Shown here piece after piece: positions 12,301-19,288 of a stretch of DNA of 64,000 nt; within the stretch, counting starts at the first letter, position 1; every line of letters starts with the position of its first letter. Below the pieces are notes generated by a model. It saw nothing but the letters and a program-made list of their open reading frames with translations, did not search any database and was not told the DNA's origin. Origin of the DNA: a virus; the IMG/VR virus record IMGVR_UViG_3300049491_000418, positions 42,776 through 106,775 of that record. The stretch is one strand, 5' to 3'. The position numbers were made by a program, and so were the translations under genes.

Positions 12301-14352
12301 CAGGGTTCTAACCATGATACAGCAAACATCAATGATCCTTACTTAGTATTTAAAAAACAACTTCAATTAGAAAGTGCCAGAAATACTATCATCTCTGGTT
12401 TAGATAGAGAAGGAAAAATTATTCCTGCTGTAGATAGTATTATGAAAACATCTTTTGTTGGTAAATTGAAAAGCCACATTGATAACTACAGAGATGCTTT
12501 TGCTGAGATGTTGCTTTCAGATAGAAATAGAGTTAGAGAAGTAATGGAAGATGTGTTACGTCCTTATAGTAAAATGAGTGATAGAGACTTTGTTAAGATT
12601 TCACAAAAAGCTGTTAATGATTTATTTGACTGGGCTGTTCAAAATGATAGAAGTATCAATAACAAAGTTGTTAGTACCTTGTTAGGAACAGATACTGAGA
12701 AAAGTGCTGCTAAACAAATTATAGAATACAGAGATAGTATATTGGGTAATCCTGCTAAAAACATTCCTGCTAAACCTGATCATCCTTTATTTGATAACAT
12801 CATTTTGAACTCTGTTACTTTAGAGGCTGGAGAAAATAACAAAAAGGTAGACAATATCTATCTAGGAAAAATTAGTAAAACATATGATCAAAACTTAGTA
12901 ATCTATGGTTTTAATGAATTAAGAACACACTTGAAAAATGAAAGCAATCCTTTATATGGTAAAATAGTTAGACTAGCTGTCTTACAATCAGGGTTAACAA
13001 ACTCTAAGATAGCTTTTACAGCTCTTCTTCCTTATAAAGATTTCAAGGAAGTATACAATGCTACCTTGTCTCAGTTAGAAGAAAAAGAAAATCTTTCTGA
13101 TTTTAAAAATATAGATGTTTTTGAAAGAAACAATTGGAATAACAGAGATGCAATTCCTATGGTTAGAGGAGAGATGAGAGAGTCTAAAAATAGTGTTGAC
13201 TTTGGTACATATGATTTAAATGCTGCTTTTGTTGGGAAACAGCTTAAGAGAGCTATCAATGCTTTTCAAGTACCTCATGTAGTAAATATTTCTGCTACTT
13301 CTCAAGAGGGACGTTCAGAATTTATTGTTTATACTTGGGAAAGTTATCTTCCTAAACCTAAACGTATTAGAGCTAAAAAGACTGGGGATAAAAGTCATAT
13401 CAATAAATACCTTATGAAAAAGGTTTACACAGTTAATGAAAAAGGAGAAAGAGTTCCTTATATTAATGTTTCTGAAGATAAAAATGTTCCTGGTAAATTT
13501 TATTATAAATTTGTATACAAAGCAATTAATGCTTGGGGAGATAGTTTCAAAGCTCAAGAACTTTATGATGAGGTAGTTCCTTCTAAGTTAGATAATGACT
13601 TCAAAAAGATTGAGTTAAAAAATGAAGCTAATACTGGCAGAAGACTTGGTGCTCCTGAAGTTGAGGATAGTTTAATCGTAGACCTTATGGAAGGAAGAAT
13701 AACAGCTGATCAGTTAAAAGCTATCAACCTTGCAAAAGATATAGATGCTTTAGGAATTTCACCAGATGTAAATGCTCCTATAGAGCCTCTAGCGGAGGAA
13801 GGTCCTAGATATTATGAAGGAGAAATTACTCCTTCTGCTGATACAGTATTTGTATTTGGTAGTAATCCTGAAGGAAGACATGGTGATGGTGCTGCTGCTG
13901 AAGCTATGGCTAAGTTTGGTGCCAAGTACTATCAAGGTAGAGGTTTACAAGGAGGTGCTTATGCTCTTGTTACTAAAAACCTAAAATCAGGATTTAAAGA
14001 ACCAAAAACTGGTATCACCTATGATGTTGCTGGGGAAAGATCTGTTAGACCTGATCAAATTGTTAATAACATTATAGAAATGTATACTGTGGCTAGAGCT
14101 AATCCTACTAAGAAATTCAAAATAGGATTTAGAAATACTATAAGTAAATCTCGTAATGGATATACAGGTTATGAGATGATGGACATGTTCAAGAATGCTG
14201 GTGAGATACCTGCTAATGTTTACTTCAGTAAAGAATGGGTAGATACAGGTAAGATGGATGCTGATTATACATCATTGGCAGAATCAAAAATAATTAATCC
14301 TAATAATGCTCCTGGTATATTACCAGAGATAGACAGAACCACTGAATGTTAA
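337..14352 (+). CDS. Giant virion RNA polymerase polyprotein (crAss-like gp66 type), 4671 aa
   Basis: One uninterrupted frame of 14 kb. The C-terminal third contains GSDFDIDKL with acidic residues D3585, D3587 and D3589, which fits the Mg-binding DxDxD motif of double-psi beta-barrel RNA polymerases; about 130 residues upstream GGMKVQIPSSL fits the other barrel. Single-chain polymerases of this type are known from crAss-like phages (Cellulophaga phage phi14:2 gp66, 2180 aa), packaged in the virion and injected to transcribe early genes. Other parts seen: Gly/Ala-rich hydrophobic stretches near residues 130-153 and 202-232; long coiled coil about 1010-1270; a Pro/Thr/Ser/Glu linker about 1767-1798 and an acidic linker about 2010-2066; a helix with HEVFE at 2152-2156, like a zincin helix but lacking the second His; and a C-terminal domain about 4500-4640 with FVFGSNPEGRHGDG, a motif found in phage and bacterial proteins and reminiscent of macro-type folds. 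The protein is about twice the length of gp66, so it is probably a fusion of polymerase with packaged accessory domains. It may be processed after translation. Confidence 0.92.
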   Translation: MEEEIGLMNDLPTASNISVPSGDNPNISSAHELPVNLGGTASGLPVYVPNNPSTRGSGKPEFREQSLEEIMDGMDISDKSGALDYVSARDLPGSGRYDKGVYVGRDAEEMYAQQQSTAEKWGNGVAKMVGTAATTFVSGTVGTLNGIGAMFAENRLAAFYDNDTNRKMDEYNKKMEDYLPNYYTQAETSASWLSPKNVWTANFWSDKVIKNLGFSIGSMAGGAAWSKAFGFVGKINALVRAEKGLETLTAVEAAMVNANSVSKFGAVSKALNGLATKYVNPAGAYILANGERATIALMGTMGEASMEALQNMNDFRNKLIKEYKLQSGVEPSGEDLEEINNMADHVGNFTWGMNVALLSATNYIQLPKILNSSKTAERRAINELAKESVAEGATIAEKTAAKYGAKASNLERAFGKPGKLFGDYLVNPVSLLFAPSEAFEEGMQFAIQTGVEDYFNRAHQNEQDTNDFWNNTLDSMGNVFSYGVKQALTTKEGLEGILIGGISGGLQTSFSPFGENNIKERGFTGTGGQVGRNTAAAITEINNSKNLTQALKDARNFVSIGIGSQKNRQEAVANNDTFNEKNFEKDYALSYIMPRVKYGKIDAVLSELDLYRRQALSDAGFEDLKASEVVLENETKQQFIKRLDNIESTSRQVSKTYDIINDRYSNITDEKGRRLYDDKVVDELVYAAAKTVDADERLKDLSSEMSLAGLGIDRLRTAMQASPSWEDNNTKGVIKDAEVQKEINALFAEAKIKDPNNLQNYREKVFDFANLLVDRKRYIDDYNKRILTPEEFSAPDVDTTEYPPIGSPKEVMKVTTSTGDVNVNVGEEYIMGRVTLKSKKGHDVYEAPTITILGQNEDGTLKVKKEDGTIVSMDPEELESRSLTKAEDVRKNPKISFYIYNWNVVWKNRSVKGADGKAAVGRIVYDKKQDRLLFQYIGKGGVLMEQEVINTMFSYKTATKLGFKQPYITAQSVLTPAQEASMEKFIESKMSFSEKIKARNSIISNLYETSKARLEQVTKELTSAKEKVDKAASTIEEQVKKGIETKEGTWKVKAIKSITKMARDLGALDASLLQQIEDLENEKEELEATIPYFKDFLEDIMSTPESGKEMIEDIKKDINDLEDLIDTTKDAISKTKSAIKLVEDLLKNALGVFNDYVKRLKEENPNMPLFLDDFLAKLEKYLGEEGAKQFVADKLGFTEQVLELDSDISDFKDELKIPDLQKRASTLSTDLKELEKGLDDLIAAQMAKAKILDEFKEFADREKAVQAEEKRMHTNPTLVKDLIGTLNKTVQNFFGNKAYDPMSKKPDMAVVRSTRPISDGKPHQERANHFGARMDSFSKKKRDSIRGIIVTQKTQGGVIDGLVEHLLSQVPEEDKEKYPANEVIALVMVEVDKKGNQFLLDQDGKRLSKDADVINSAIYQVFPTKSLKGNYVDADGNRKFGSMFRDDTPQSTVDSLTKQYAAWVDDQLAADAMPAPYKVSASFGYPELQKVMGETKEEIDHNARTSAKAAGLVTDVMLEREPVIQVKTSDAPVTLGNVTFTSPKGRVFLTLPNGIAKLFNRKFTATEAETIYDVLLQVTKNVRDHGEVRPETERLFNWLRSTTYWGFSKDRQGNPKPAGYNNMWFQEVTDTNNEKRLKLYISGKTTDPTQAIDFTYSSLYNRKGDIMMLLQNMYNNTSNHLTNESNWQNPYSQIVGINEDGSPQTVDWPNYQSYLLSDKMPDGGVRKNEDIPLITKFRPLVDENDTNRKGIYFTLKSGPTSFTMPEKEEATPATSEEPSASTTPTDSAPTVTPTKEEGSISMTIDGYEFDGKTPNTMELNAGPITFTVDIEKQMADGAGVSITSPGETVEALIAAKGYAEDHAYNVINATVLARLKPSLEKGIAELKARQTGKVEQKEPSVEASAVITPTPKVGKLDLTGENWNPINTKYGPTRFKINADKFLAGDVSLSAINVEMDPDLVDAVIEAKQSQNYDEEAAHKFIQQNVLFLIKDELALYDIKKNSSTPLENPPVEDTTEEAPAEEETIEEIDEVREATDESVNAPTETEIADGNNTTIEEAAPKKRGGFGKVDPNRIPLRDRKEYRLQVLKEAKAFEGENWEKVEKWLAANFPGLPVYRVKNMIKASNGRQAWGALMDGSIYLTQNAEVGTVYHEVFEAVWKMFAGPKEKNAIIKEFRNRPGYYKDRFTGKLIKFSRATDAELKEELAEEFRDKVLYGKDPVRIKGRNLISRLFNELLDFIHKFFTGKEAVNNTKQLFDKIGNGYYKNIHNPYLTKLSFPQEGIIDIEDMDVGDNAELRINNIPAIQVHDIIQHMTYSLLAPLSESNDILFSLSDILSKGKTKIYAELQEEVLGAINEKGLVLVDKEASGQKLTDSEQRMFDNLETLYNNVETEWKNIVEEHVNYLKTYALEFDENDELNINEGEQSGKEDWQDARTIDSFRKSNSAIKLLLGTLPVKTMKNGYPETVYSSIGGYTLLPANAVHIDLMNRLHDSVDIDEMMERLQNIALNDPKYFQLFERLTGKQPSANQDVYSDISDSDFRLISSFWRVLKKQNADVITVFIQPGGEVIVSDSTLASATKEAKRDMMSKIIDTMKTEKTPYFSYNSKTGRYSATKVLKDVTFSSEMSSYTNFLKNLGIKIDPVKLSDTLDENQKKMFRKTVGFIKETIEVIGDKVKTTNPDTGEEMTIDTGIMSINTSTLNIDADMTRLGIIQAILENPVFESTYFNINGQRTQSYVGTNTVSSFYDVLSKVVDFSEDLQEPQNKGFRYLLTDKFAKNSQILKKLFVQNDDGSYGERKDGTEGIMKTVFIDGTIDEYSGKKKESSKLNYVQRFVQELNLNLEGIYLNLVPGDASIEHAVRLHSDDNPFVNKDSYENGRHLPIFRDYFIDEVELARDERLVANVSGRNSTDLRFFKSILEDKSKANKNALHDEIMYDEKNKDKTSEELYKSYESQINTAVNKFIVEQGKETQRLFNKFNIIQANPENGLEAPGLNFKQDELKPEFLAQKLEVMAVNYMIANIEFHKLIYSDPYQYSDELKRIKNFNSPRQALVFNSQTLGKFLQDFYNKGVNPKDKAAYTDFQRDHFRTVTIDDIFSTNKNKDYEDPFEETDGGGYITIQALRKFRLRLGDWTPANERQFQFDLDYERKVKAGASAEDLRKFLKRNPNIKNTYTPVKPIVSGNKENGRDFNDVVLHKFALVPLSYRVLHELQENSYAIKLLDKMVNDDIDYAVYASGSKVGTETVHELYNEDGTFNNTPFESQREKEGFLPNNVKRGVSNIPFSIVGLQTEVPSKDTPLVTQGSQITKLVTMDFMEAGMPVDFMPEAEFMDRFAVWTTTDEEGRMKSELYRMVQHNQNLLEAKIVEGYNSLLKKLGIVQGKEGDNLTFTITDRDKFIKTLKDEILKREVNYNITDSFDGFESGHVVLEATPAYQQIRNILYSIADKNVVRPKISGGMKVQIPSSLLLEQHRVNIGSFKNKAGEIKQIFESSELEFYTKSEDGKSVNVAEIMVGRWFKSDKTDEELIEYFNNDPEGKKQLEALAGIAFRIPTQKQNSIDVFKIKKFLPKDFGDSVVVPSALVKKVGSDFDIDKLSIYLKNLYPGKDKNLKTVPYLGTGDQALDKFRKLFDEGEFDEYVKTFKDFLDLDSAEDRLLESIFPEDYAEQRSIQKEDVVNKLYKESLENEYIRSLEGLVSHPSNYEALVKPNSAQDLKDITNDINERKGLEKTDYTNVGNMLNRGFMSKQRHEFVTGKQAIGIAAVAQTNHSQNQRSPLFLDFRKLKKEGMDELDRTLLGGNPKAKSYANNPRINFKHYNSILVDGIAFPTLSLIKAAGQATEYISDTIGMFIDGYVDVAKGGWIMEMGATPNTAGTWLYLIKIGVPIKDVAYFMNQPIIVDYLQRIENKGQTWLFSEGNILKTLELYESPEDTSKPEVRAVIDSITSIPNLSTLKSNIGKTIEDMTPQELYEQHFMLKEFVKYAKQASQLFEVTQGSNHDTANINDPYLVFKKQLQLESARNTIISGLDREGKIIPAVDSIMKTSFVGKLKSHIDNYRDAFAEMLLSDRNRVREVMEDVLRPYSKMSDRDFVKISQKAVNDLFDWAVQNDRSINNKVVSTLLGTDTEKSAAKQIIEYRDSILGNPAKNIPAKPDHPLFDNIILNSVTLEAGENNKKVDNIYLGKISKTYDQNLVIYGFNELRTHLKNESNPLYGKIVRLAVLQSGLTNSKIAFTALLPYKDFKEVYNATLSQLEEKENLSDFKNIDVFERNNWNNRDAIPMVRGEMRESKNSVDFGTYDLNAAFVGKQLKRAINAFQVPHVVNISATSQEGRSEFIVYTWESYLPKPKRIRAKKTGDKSHINKYLMKKVYTVNEKGERVPYINVSEDKNVPGKFYYKFVYKAINAWGDSFKAQELYDEVVPSKLDNDFKKIELKNEANTGRRLGAPEVEDSLIVDLMEGRITADQLKAINLAKDIDALGISPDVNAPIEPLAEEGPRYYEGEITPSADTVFVFGSNPEGRHGDGAAAEAMAKFGAKYYQGRGLQGGAYALVTKNLKSGFKEPKTGITYDVAGERSVRPDQIVNNIIEMYTVARANPTKKFKIGFRNTISKSRNGYTGYEMMDMFKNAGEIPANVYFSKEWVDTGKMDADYTSLAESKIINPNNAPGILPEIDRTTEC

Positions 14353-14356
14353 TACT

Positions 14357-17300
14357 ATGAGCTGTAAAATTCAAATAAAAGAGAATATTACTCAAGTTAT
14401 TGAGAAGAAAACTAGTGGTGCTACTGAAAAACCATTAGAAGAAGCTCAGGCTATTGGGATAGAAGTAAACAGTCAATTTGGTGTTGATGTTGTTTCCTTC
14501 TCCCAAACTCCAGATTATCTTGTAAAGAGAACTATTTCTATTCCTGATAGTCTTGTAGATATCTATTATGATAATGAAGTAGCTTTAGAGGAATCAGAGA
14601 AGGCATCTATTGTTGAAACTCCCAGTATTGTACCCACTTCTAAGGCTACTAGTGAAACTCTTATTAAGGTAAAAGAGGTTATGCAACAAATGAAAGTAAG
14701 TTTTCAATTATTGCATGACTACGCAAAAGGTAACCCAGCAATAGAAACAAAAGATGTTAGTGGACTTGCTGATCTATCTGCAGGAGTAATAGCTGTAGCT
14801 CAAGGTTCAGAAAGTGCTACATTAACAGAGGAAATGGTCCATATAGCTACTGCTATTTTGGAACAAACAGATCCTAAGTTAATAACATCACTTATATCTA
14901 AGATTGAGAGATTTAAAATTTACAAACTTACTTATGATGCTTATAAAGGAAATAAGAATTACCAGTTATCAAATGGTAAACCAGACATACGTAAGATTAA
15001 AAAAGAAGCTGTTGATAAACTGATTGCTGAATATATTGTTAAACAATCTCAAGGTAACTCAGATTTTCCAGAACTTACTGAACAAAGAGAAAGAAACTTG
15101 GTTCAATCATGGTGGGATTCTATTCTTGAATATTTAAGAAGCTTGTATGGTAAATCTAAAGTGGATTTATTTGCACAAGCTGCAGATCATATCATGTCTG
15201 GTAATATAGGTACTATTGAAGATATTAAAGCTCAAGGAGTTTACTATCAATTAGGAACTGATGCAGTTGGAGATAATCCTCTTGTTGATAAGTTTGTTAA
15301 TATCATCAATGACATTGACAGTAGAATGAAACTTGATCCTAATCCTTCAGATAGACATTATACATTAGATGGTGAAAGGGTAGCAACTAGTGTTACTGAG
15401 AAGATTGGTAAATCTAAAAATCTACCTGATAGAACTCCTGAACAAAAGATTAGTGATGATCAAAAGAAAACATGGGGTTCTGAAGGACATATGTATATTG
15501 AAAAGTATATAAAAACCAATCTTATAGATCAAGATGGATTTAAAAAACCATTTACAAATAGTCTTATAAATACTACTCTTGATAGTGAAGCTCAAGAAAA
15601 ACTTAATAGGTTTGCTGAGAACTTGATTAATTCCTATCCTAAAGGAACAAGATTTCTTATTGAAAAGAAAGCAGTTAATCAAAGAGAAAAAGGTATGCTT
15701 GGATCTACAATAGATTTCATAGCTGTATATCCTGCAAAAAAAGTAGATGGTTCTCCAGATGTGAATATAGATATACTTGACTGGAAGTTCACTGATATAG
15801 ATAAATCTATAGAGGAAGATGTTCCATATGTTAAACAAAAAGACTGGAAGCCTCAGATGGGTGAGTATACCAAGATGATGTATGAATACGGTTTCAAACC
15901 TGGTCAGATTAAAAAAGCCAGAATGATTCCTTTCATTATGAATTATGACAATATTGTTAAAGGAGATAGAAAAAGTGGTTTAAGACCAACCTCTATTGAA
16001 ATTGGAAAGGTTGACAGTCTTACTGAAACTAATTTATATTTACTTCCTGTTCCAATCAATTCTGAGAGCACAGGAAATGATGCCATTGATGATTTGTTGA
16101 AATCTCTTAGAGGATACTGGGAGAAAATGTATTCAAAACAAGTTATTCCAGAAGCCAGAGCAACAAAACTGATTCATTTGAATCAATTAAGTAAAGCTAT
16201 CCGTATATTACATGTTACTTTGAACTTTGCTCCTCTTGTAAGTGTTGGTAAAACCTTCATCTCAACCTCTAGGGCTTCTCTAGATTCATTTAAAGGTGTG
16301 GATTATACTAAGTTATCAAAAGAACAAATTGAGGCCAAATTACAAGACTTAATTGAGTTTAAAAACACTGCATTGAACTTTGCATCATTAGATGAGGCAT
16401 ATATTTCTCATTATGGAGATGTTAATCTTACTGATGAGGCAAATAAAATATTATTAGGTCTTAAAGCTGTTTCTGCAAATGCCAAATCTAAATTAAAGGA
16501 AATTCTAGAACTTCAAAAAGAATATGTAGCACAAATTGCTGTTAGAGAAAATTTTGTTAATGAAAACAATAAAACTTCTTTATTTGATGCTGAGAAAGAG
16601 ATTGGTGCACTTATCAAAAATTTTGTAGAAGGAAGTAGACTTCCCGCCAAGCTTATAAATTTTGCTTCTAATCTTATCATGAGAGTGAAAAGATCTGCTG
16701 AGAAAAGATTCATAGAGAAGTTTGATGAATTTAAAAAAGTATTACTTCCTTTAGAAGAGGAAGCTTCTAGACAAGGTAAAAGAGCATTTGATATGATAGG
16801 AACTGTTGATAAAACAGGACTACATCTTATAAAAAAAGTTGATAAAAAGTTCTGGACCGATGTAAAGGATGCTAAAGAGAAAGGTAAGGAGAACAAAAAA
16901 TTTCTTATGGATAATATGGATATGGAAAAATTCAATTCCTTGGCTAAAGAAGCTATAAATAAAGGAGTTGAAGAGCTTAAACTTATAGAGTTCTCTATGG
17001 ACAAAGAAAAAGATGATTATATTAGAAGTGGTAAGATCAAACGTCTAAGAAAATCAGTAGATATTAATAGAGAAGACTTTAATGGTTATAATGAATACCT
17101 ATTCAACCATATTTTTAGACAAGTTGTTAAGGCAGATGATCATTTATCTGAGGAATACAAGCAAATGAGTAAAAGTAAAGCATCCTTAGATGCTTGGAAC
17201 TTCTTTACAGCAATGAATGAGAAAGCTAGAGACATAGGATACATTGATAAACAAGGTATGTCCTTCTTTCCATTGATTGAAGCTAGTATTGTTGATAAAT

Positions 17301-19252
17301 TTAGACAAACAAGTAATGCTGGAGTTGAGTTAAAGAACTTCTTTAAAGATTTATATACTGTTAGAGAGTCTGAAGAGCAAATTTTCTCTAAAAAAGATTC
17401 AGAAACAGGAGAAATTAAGAAATCTATACCAAAACACTTCACAAAACAAGGAAATCTTGCTACAGAAAGACTTTCTACTGATTTAAACAAGGTAGGGGCA
17501 CTCTGGATCAAAGCTTTAATGGATTATGAAGCCAAACAATCAATTGAGAATACCCTATTAACTATTCAGGCTGTTGAAAGAGCTAAAGGAAGTCTTGTTG
17601 TTAATGAACAAGGTGATTTAGTTAGTGAAGGGGGTAAGTTTGTTGTTAATAAATCTGTAAATAAGAATGCAGATATAATGGAAGCCATCTTAAATGATGC
17701 TATATATGATTTGCAGGAAGACTTAGGGAATATTGGTAACATTACTATCCAAAAAACAGCAAACAAACTTGGTAAAACAGCTGAAGGTAAAGAAAACCTA
17801 AATGTATCTATTAAAAAAGGACTTAAGAATGCTGATACTCTTACTAGAGCTCTTGCTGTTGGTCTAAAACCATTAATTGGTTTGGCTAACTGGATGGGTT
17901 ATAATTTACATGCTGTTATTACAGGAGGTAATATGTATACTGTTGCAGAATTTATGAAAAACAATGCAAGAGTAACTGTATTTGGAGGACTCTCATTAGA
18001 ACATAAAGCTCTATTACACTTAGTAACTACTGCTCCTGATGATGAGATGACAGAGATGAGAAGAAAAGCAGCCAGAGAAAAAAGTCTAATATCTTATCTT
18101 TCCACATGGTCATTCAGTGATGTTATGATGCTCACTAACTCTTTCCCTGAAAGAAAATTAGCTTTAGCTAGCGCTAAAAGCTTTAATGACAATGCTATAA
18201 TAATTGATGGTAAGATTGTAAATGCCAGACAATATCTTAGAAAACAAGATAGATCTCAAAAATATAAGTTATCTCCTTCTGAAAGAAAGGTTCTTGAAAG
18301 ATCCTTTGATGATAGAGTTAAATCTTTATTAGAATCTTCAACCAAGTTAACTTCAGCTGTTAAAGTAACAGATGAAAAGATTACAATTGAAGGAGTATTA
18401 GAAGATGAGATTGTAAAATATAGTTTGAAAGTATCTGAATTTTCCAGAAACATGAATGGCTCTATGAACATAGATAACAAAGCTGGTTATAGAAGAGATA
18501 CCATGTTCAGTTCATTTATGATGTTTAAGAACTGGATCCCTAAATTATTAATTTCTAGAACAGGAGAGATAAAATATAACCTTGAAACAGAAGATTGGGA
18601 GTATGGTAGAATGAGAGCATTTGCTAAGGTATTTGCTGATAGTGGCTTTAGTGTTATTAAGAATATGAGAGCAATTATAACAGGTTCTCCTGAAGGACTA
18701 GCTATCCTTGATAGACTTCTACAGGAAAAGAAAGATGCATACTTTGAAAAAACTGGTCAAGAGTTAGAAATAACTGAAGAGGAGTTTTATGATTTAATGA
18801 GAAGAGAACTTGTTAATGAAGCCAAAGAACTTGGTATGTTATTTACCACATTTGCTATGGCAGCTATGATAGGTTTTATAAAACCACCTGAAGATGCTAC
18901 AAATGATGAAAAAAATAAATGGAAGTTATGGGCTAAAGCATCTAATAAGATAGCGGAAGAACTTAGTTTTTATTATAGTCCTTTATCTATGGAAAGTATT
19001 ACTAAAGGAAGTATATTACCTTCTTTAGGTTTATTAACAAAAGCATGGAGATTTTTTACAGCATTTAGTAAAGAATCTTATGGATATACAACAGGAGATG
19101 AAGAACTAATGGATAAAACATATCCTATTAAGTATTTCTTTAATTTAATACCTGGATTGGCTCAATTTCAAAATGATTATCTTCCATACATTGATGCAGA
19201 ACTTGCTAAAGAGATGGGTATAAGAGTTACAGTAGAAGCCAGAAGACAATAA
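14357..19252 (+). CDS. Large virion-type protein with PD-(D/E)XK nuclease domain, 1631 aa
   Basis: The gene starts 4 nt after the polymerase stop. Residues about 335-560 carry a Cas4/RecB-like PD-(D/E)XK core: a WGSEGHMYIEKYI helix, then STIDFIAVY with D453, then IDILDWKF with D475 and K477. The rest is mostly charged helix, with hydrophobic stretches about 1165-1200 and 1490-1510 (MLFTTFAMAAMIGF). A TEEMVH helix sits near residue 155. Large helical proteins beside the polymerase gene in crAss-like phages are capsid cargo proteins ejected with DNA; I infer the same here. The nuclease could act on host DNA or on the incoming genome end. Catalytic activity is unproven, though the core acidic and lysine residues are present. 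No homology to a named gene is claimed. Confidence 0.82.
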   Translation: MSCKIQIKENITQVIEKKTSGATEKPLEEAQAIGIEVNSQFGVDVVSFSQTPDYLVKRTISIPDSLVDIYYDNEVALEESEKASIVETPSIVPTSKATSETLIKVKEVMQQMKVSFQLLHDYAKGNPAIETKDVSGLADLSAGVIAVAQGSESATLTEEMVHIATAILEQTDPKLITSLISKIERFKIYKLTYDAYKGNKNYQLSNGKPDIRKIKKEAVDKLIAEYIVKQSQGNSDFPELTEQRERNLVQSWWDSILEYLRSLYGKSKVDLFAQAADHIMSGNIGTIEDIKAQGVYYQLGTDAVGDNPLVDKFVNIINDIDSRMKLDPNPSDRHYTLDGERVATSVTEKIGKSKNLPDRTPEQKISDDQKKTWGSEGHMYIEKYIKTNLIDQDGFKKPFTNSLINTTLDSEAQEKLNRFAENLINSYPKGTRFLIEKKAVNQREKGMLGSTIDFIAVYPAKKVDGSPDVNIDILDWKFTDIDKSIEEDVPYVKQKDWKPQMGEYTKMMYEYGFKPGQIKKARMIPFIMNYDNIVKGDRKSGLRPTSIEIGKVDSLTETNLYLLPVPINSESTGNDAIDDLLKSLRGYWEKMYSKQVIPEARATKLIHLNQLSKAIRILHVTLNFAPLVSVGKTFISTSRASLDSFKGVDYTKLSKEQIEAKLQDLIEFKNTALNFASLDEAYISHYGDVNLTDEANKILLGLKAVSANAKSKLKEILELQKEYVAQIAVRENFVNENNKTSLFDAEKEIGALIKNFVEGSRLPAKLINFASNLIMRVKRSAEKRFIEKFDEFKKVLLPLEEEASRQGKRAFDMIGTVDKTGLHLIKKVDKKFWTDVKDAKEKGKENKKFLMDNMDMEKFNSLAKEAINKGVEELKLIEFSMDKEKDDYIRSGKIKRLRKSVDINREDFNGYNEYLFNHIFRQVVKADDHLSEEYKQMSKSKASLDAWNFFTAMNEKARDIGYIDKQGMSFFPLIEASIVDKFRQTSNAGVELKNFFKDLYTVRESEEQIFSKKDSETGEIKKSIPKHFTKQGNLATERLSTDLNKVGALWIKALMDYEAKQSIENTLLTIQAVERAKGSLVVNEQGDLVSEGGKFVVNKSVNKNADIMEAILNDAIYDLQEDLGNIGNITIQKTANKLGKTAEGKENLNVSIKKGLKNADTLTRALAVGLKPLIGLANWMGYNLHAVITGGNMYTVAEFMKNNARVTVFGGLSLEHKALLHLVTTAPDDEMTEMRRKAAREKSLISYLSTWSFSDVMMLTNSFPERKLALASAKSFNDNAIIIDGKIVNARQYLRKQDRSQKYKLSPSERKVLERSFDDRVKSLLESSTKLTSAVKVTDEKITIEGVLEDEIVKYSLKVSEFSRNMNGSMNIDNKAGYRRDTMFSSFMMFKNWIPKLLISRTGEIKYNLETEDWEYGRMRAFAKVFADSGFSVIKNMRAIITGSPEGLAILDRLLQEKKDAYFEKTGQELEITEEEFYDLMRRELVNEAKELGMLFTTFAMAAMIGFIKPPEDATNDEKNKWKLWAKASNKIAEELSFYYSPLSMESITKGSILPSLGLLTKAWRFFTAFSKESYGYTTGDEELMDKTYPIKYFFNLIPGLAQFQNDYLPYIDAELAKEMGIRVTVEARRQ

Positions 19253-19257
19253 TTTAC

Positions 19258-19265
19258 TATATTTG
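19258..19265 (+). promoter_or_regulatory. Possible -7 element TATATTTG upstream of the 209-aa gene
   Basis: TATATTTG matches the Bacteroidota -7 consensus TAnnTTTG and sits 23 nt before the ATG at 19289, in one of the few gaps of the rightward block. No TTTG is found 19-21 nt upstream, so it is at best a half promoter. Such matches also occur by chance in AT-rich DNA. Confidence 0.3.
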
Positions 19266-19288
19266 TACAACTTAATTAATTAATAATC

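Noticed and set aside
882-13557. Many open frames of 60-140 codons on the opposite strand and other frames of the polymerase gene
   Set aside because: They lie entirely inside a clearly coding frame, have low-complexity Ser/Ile/Leu composition typical of antisense translation, and no initiation context.
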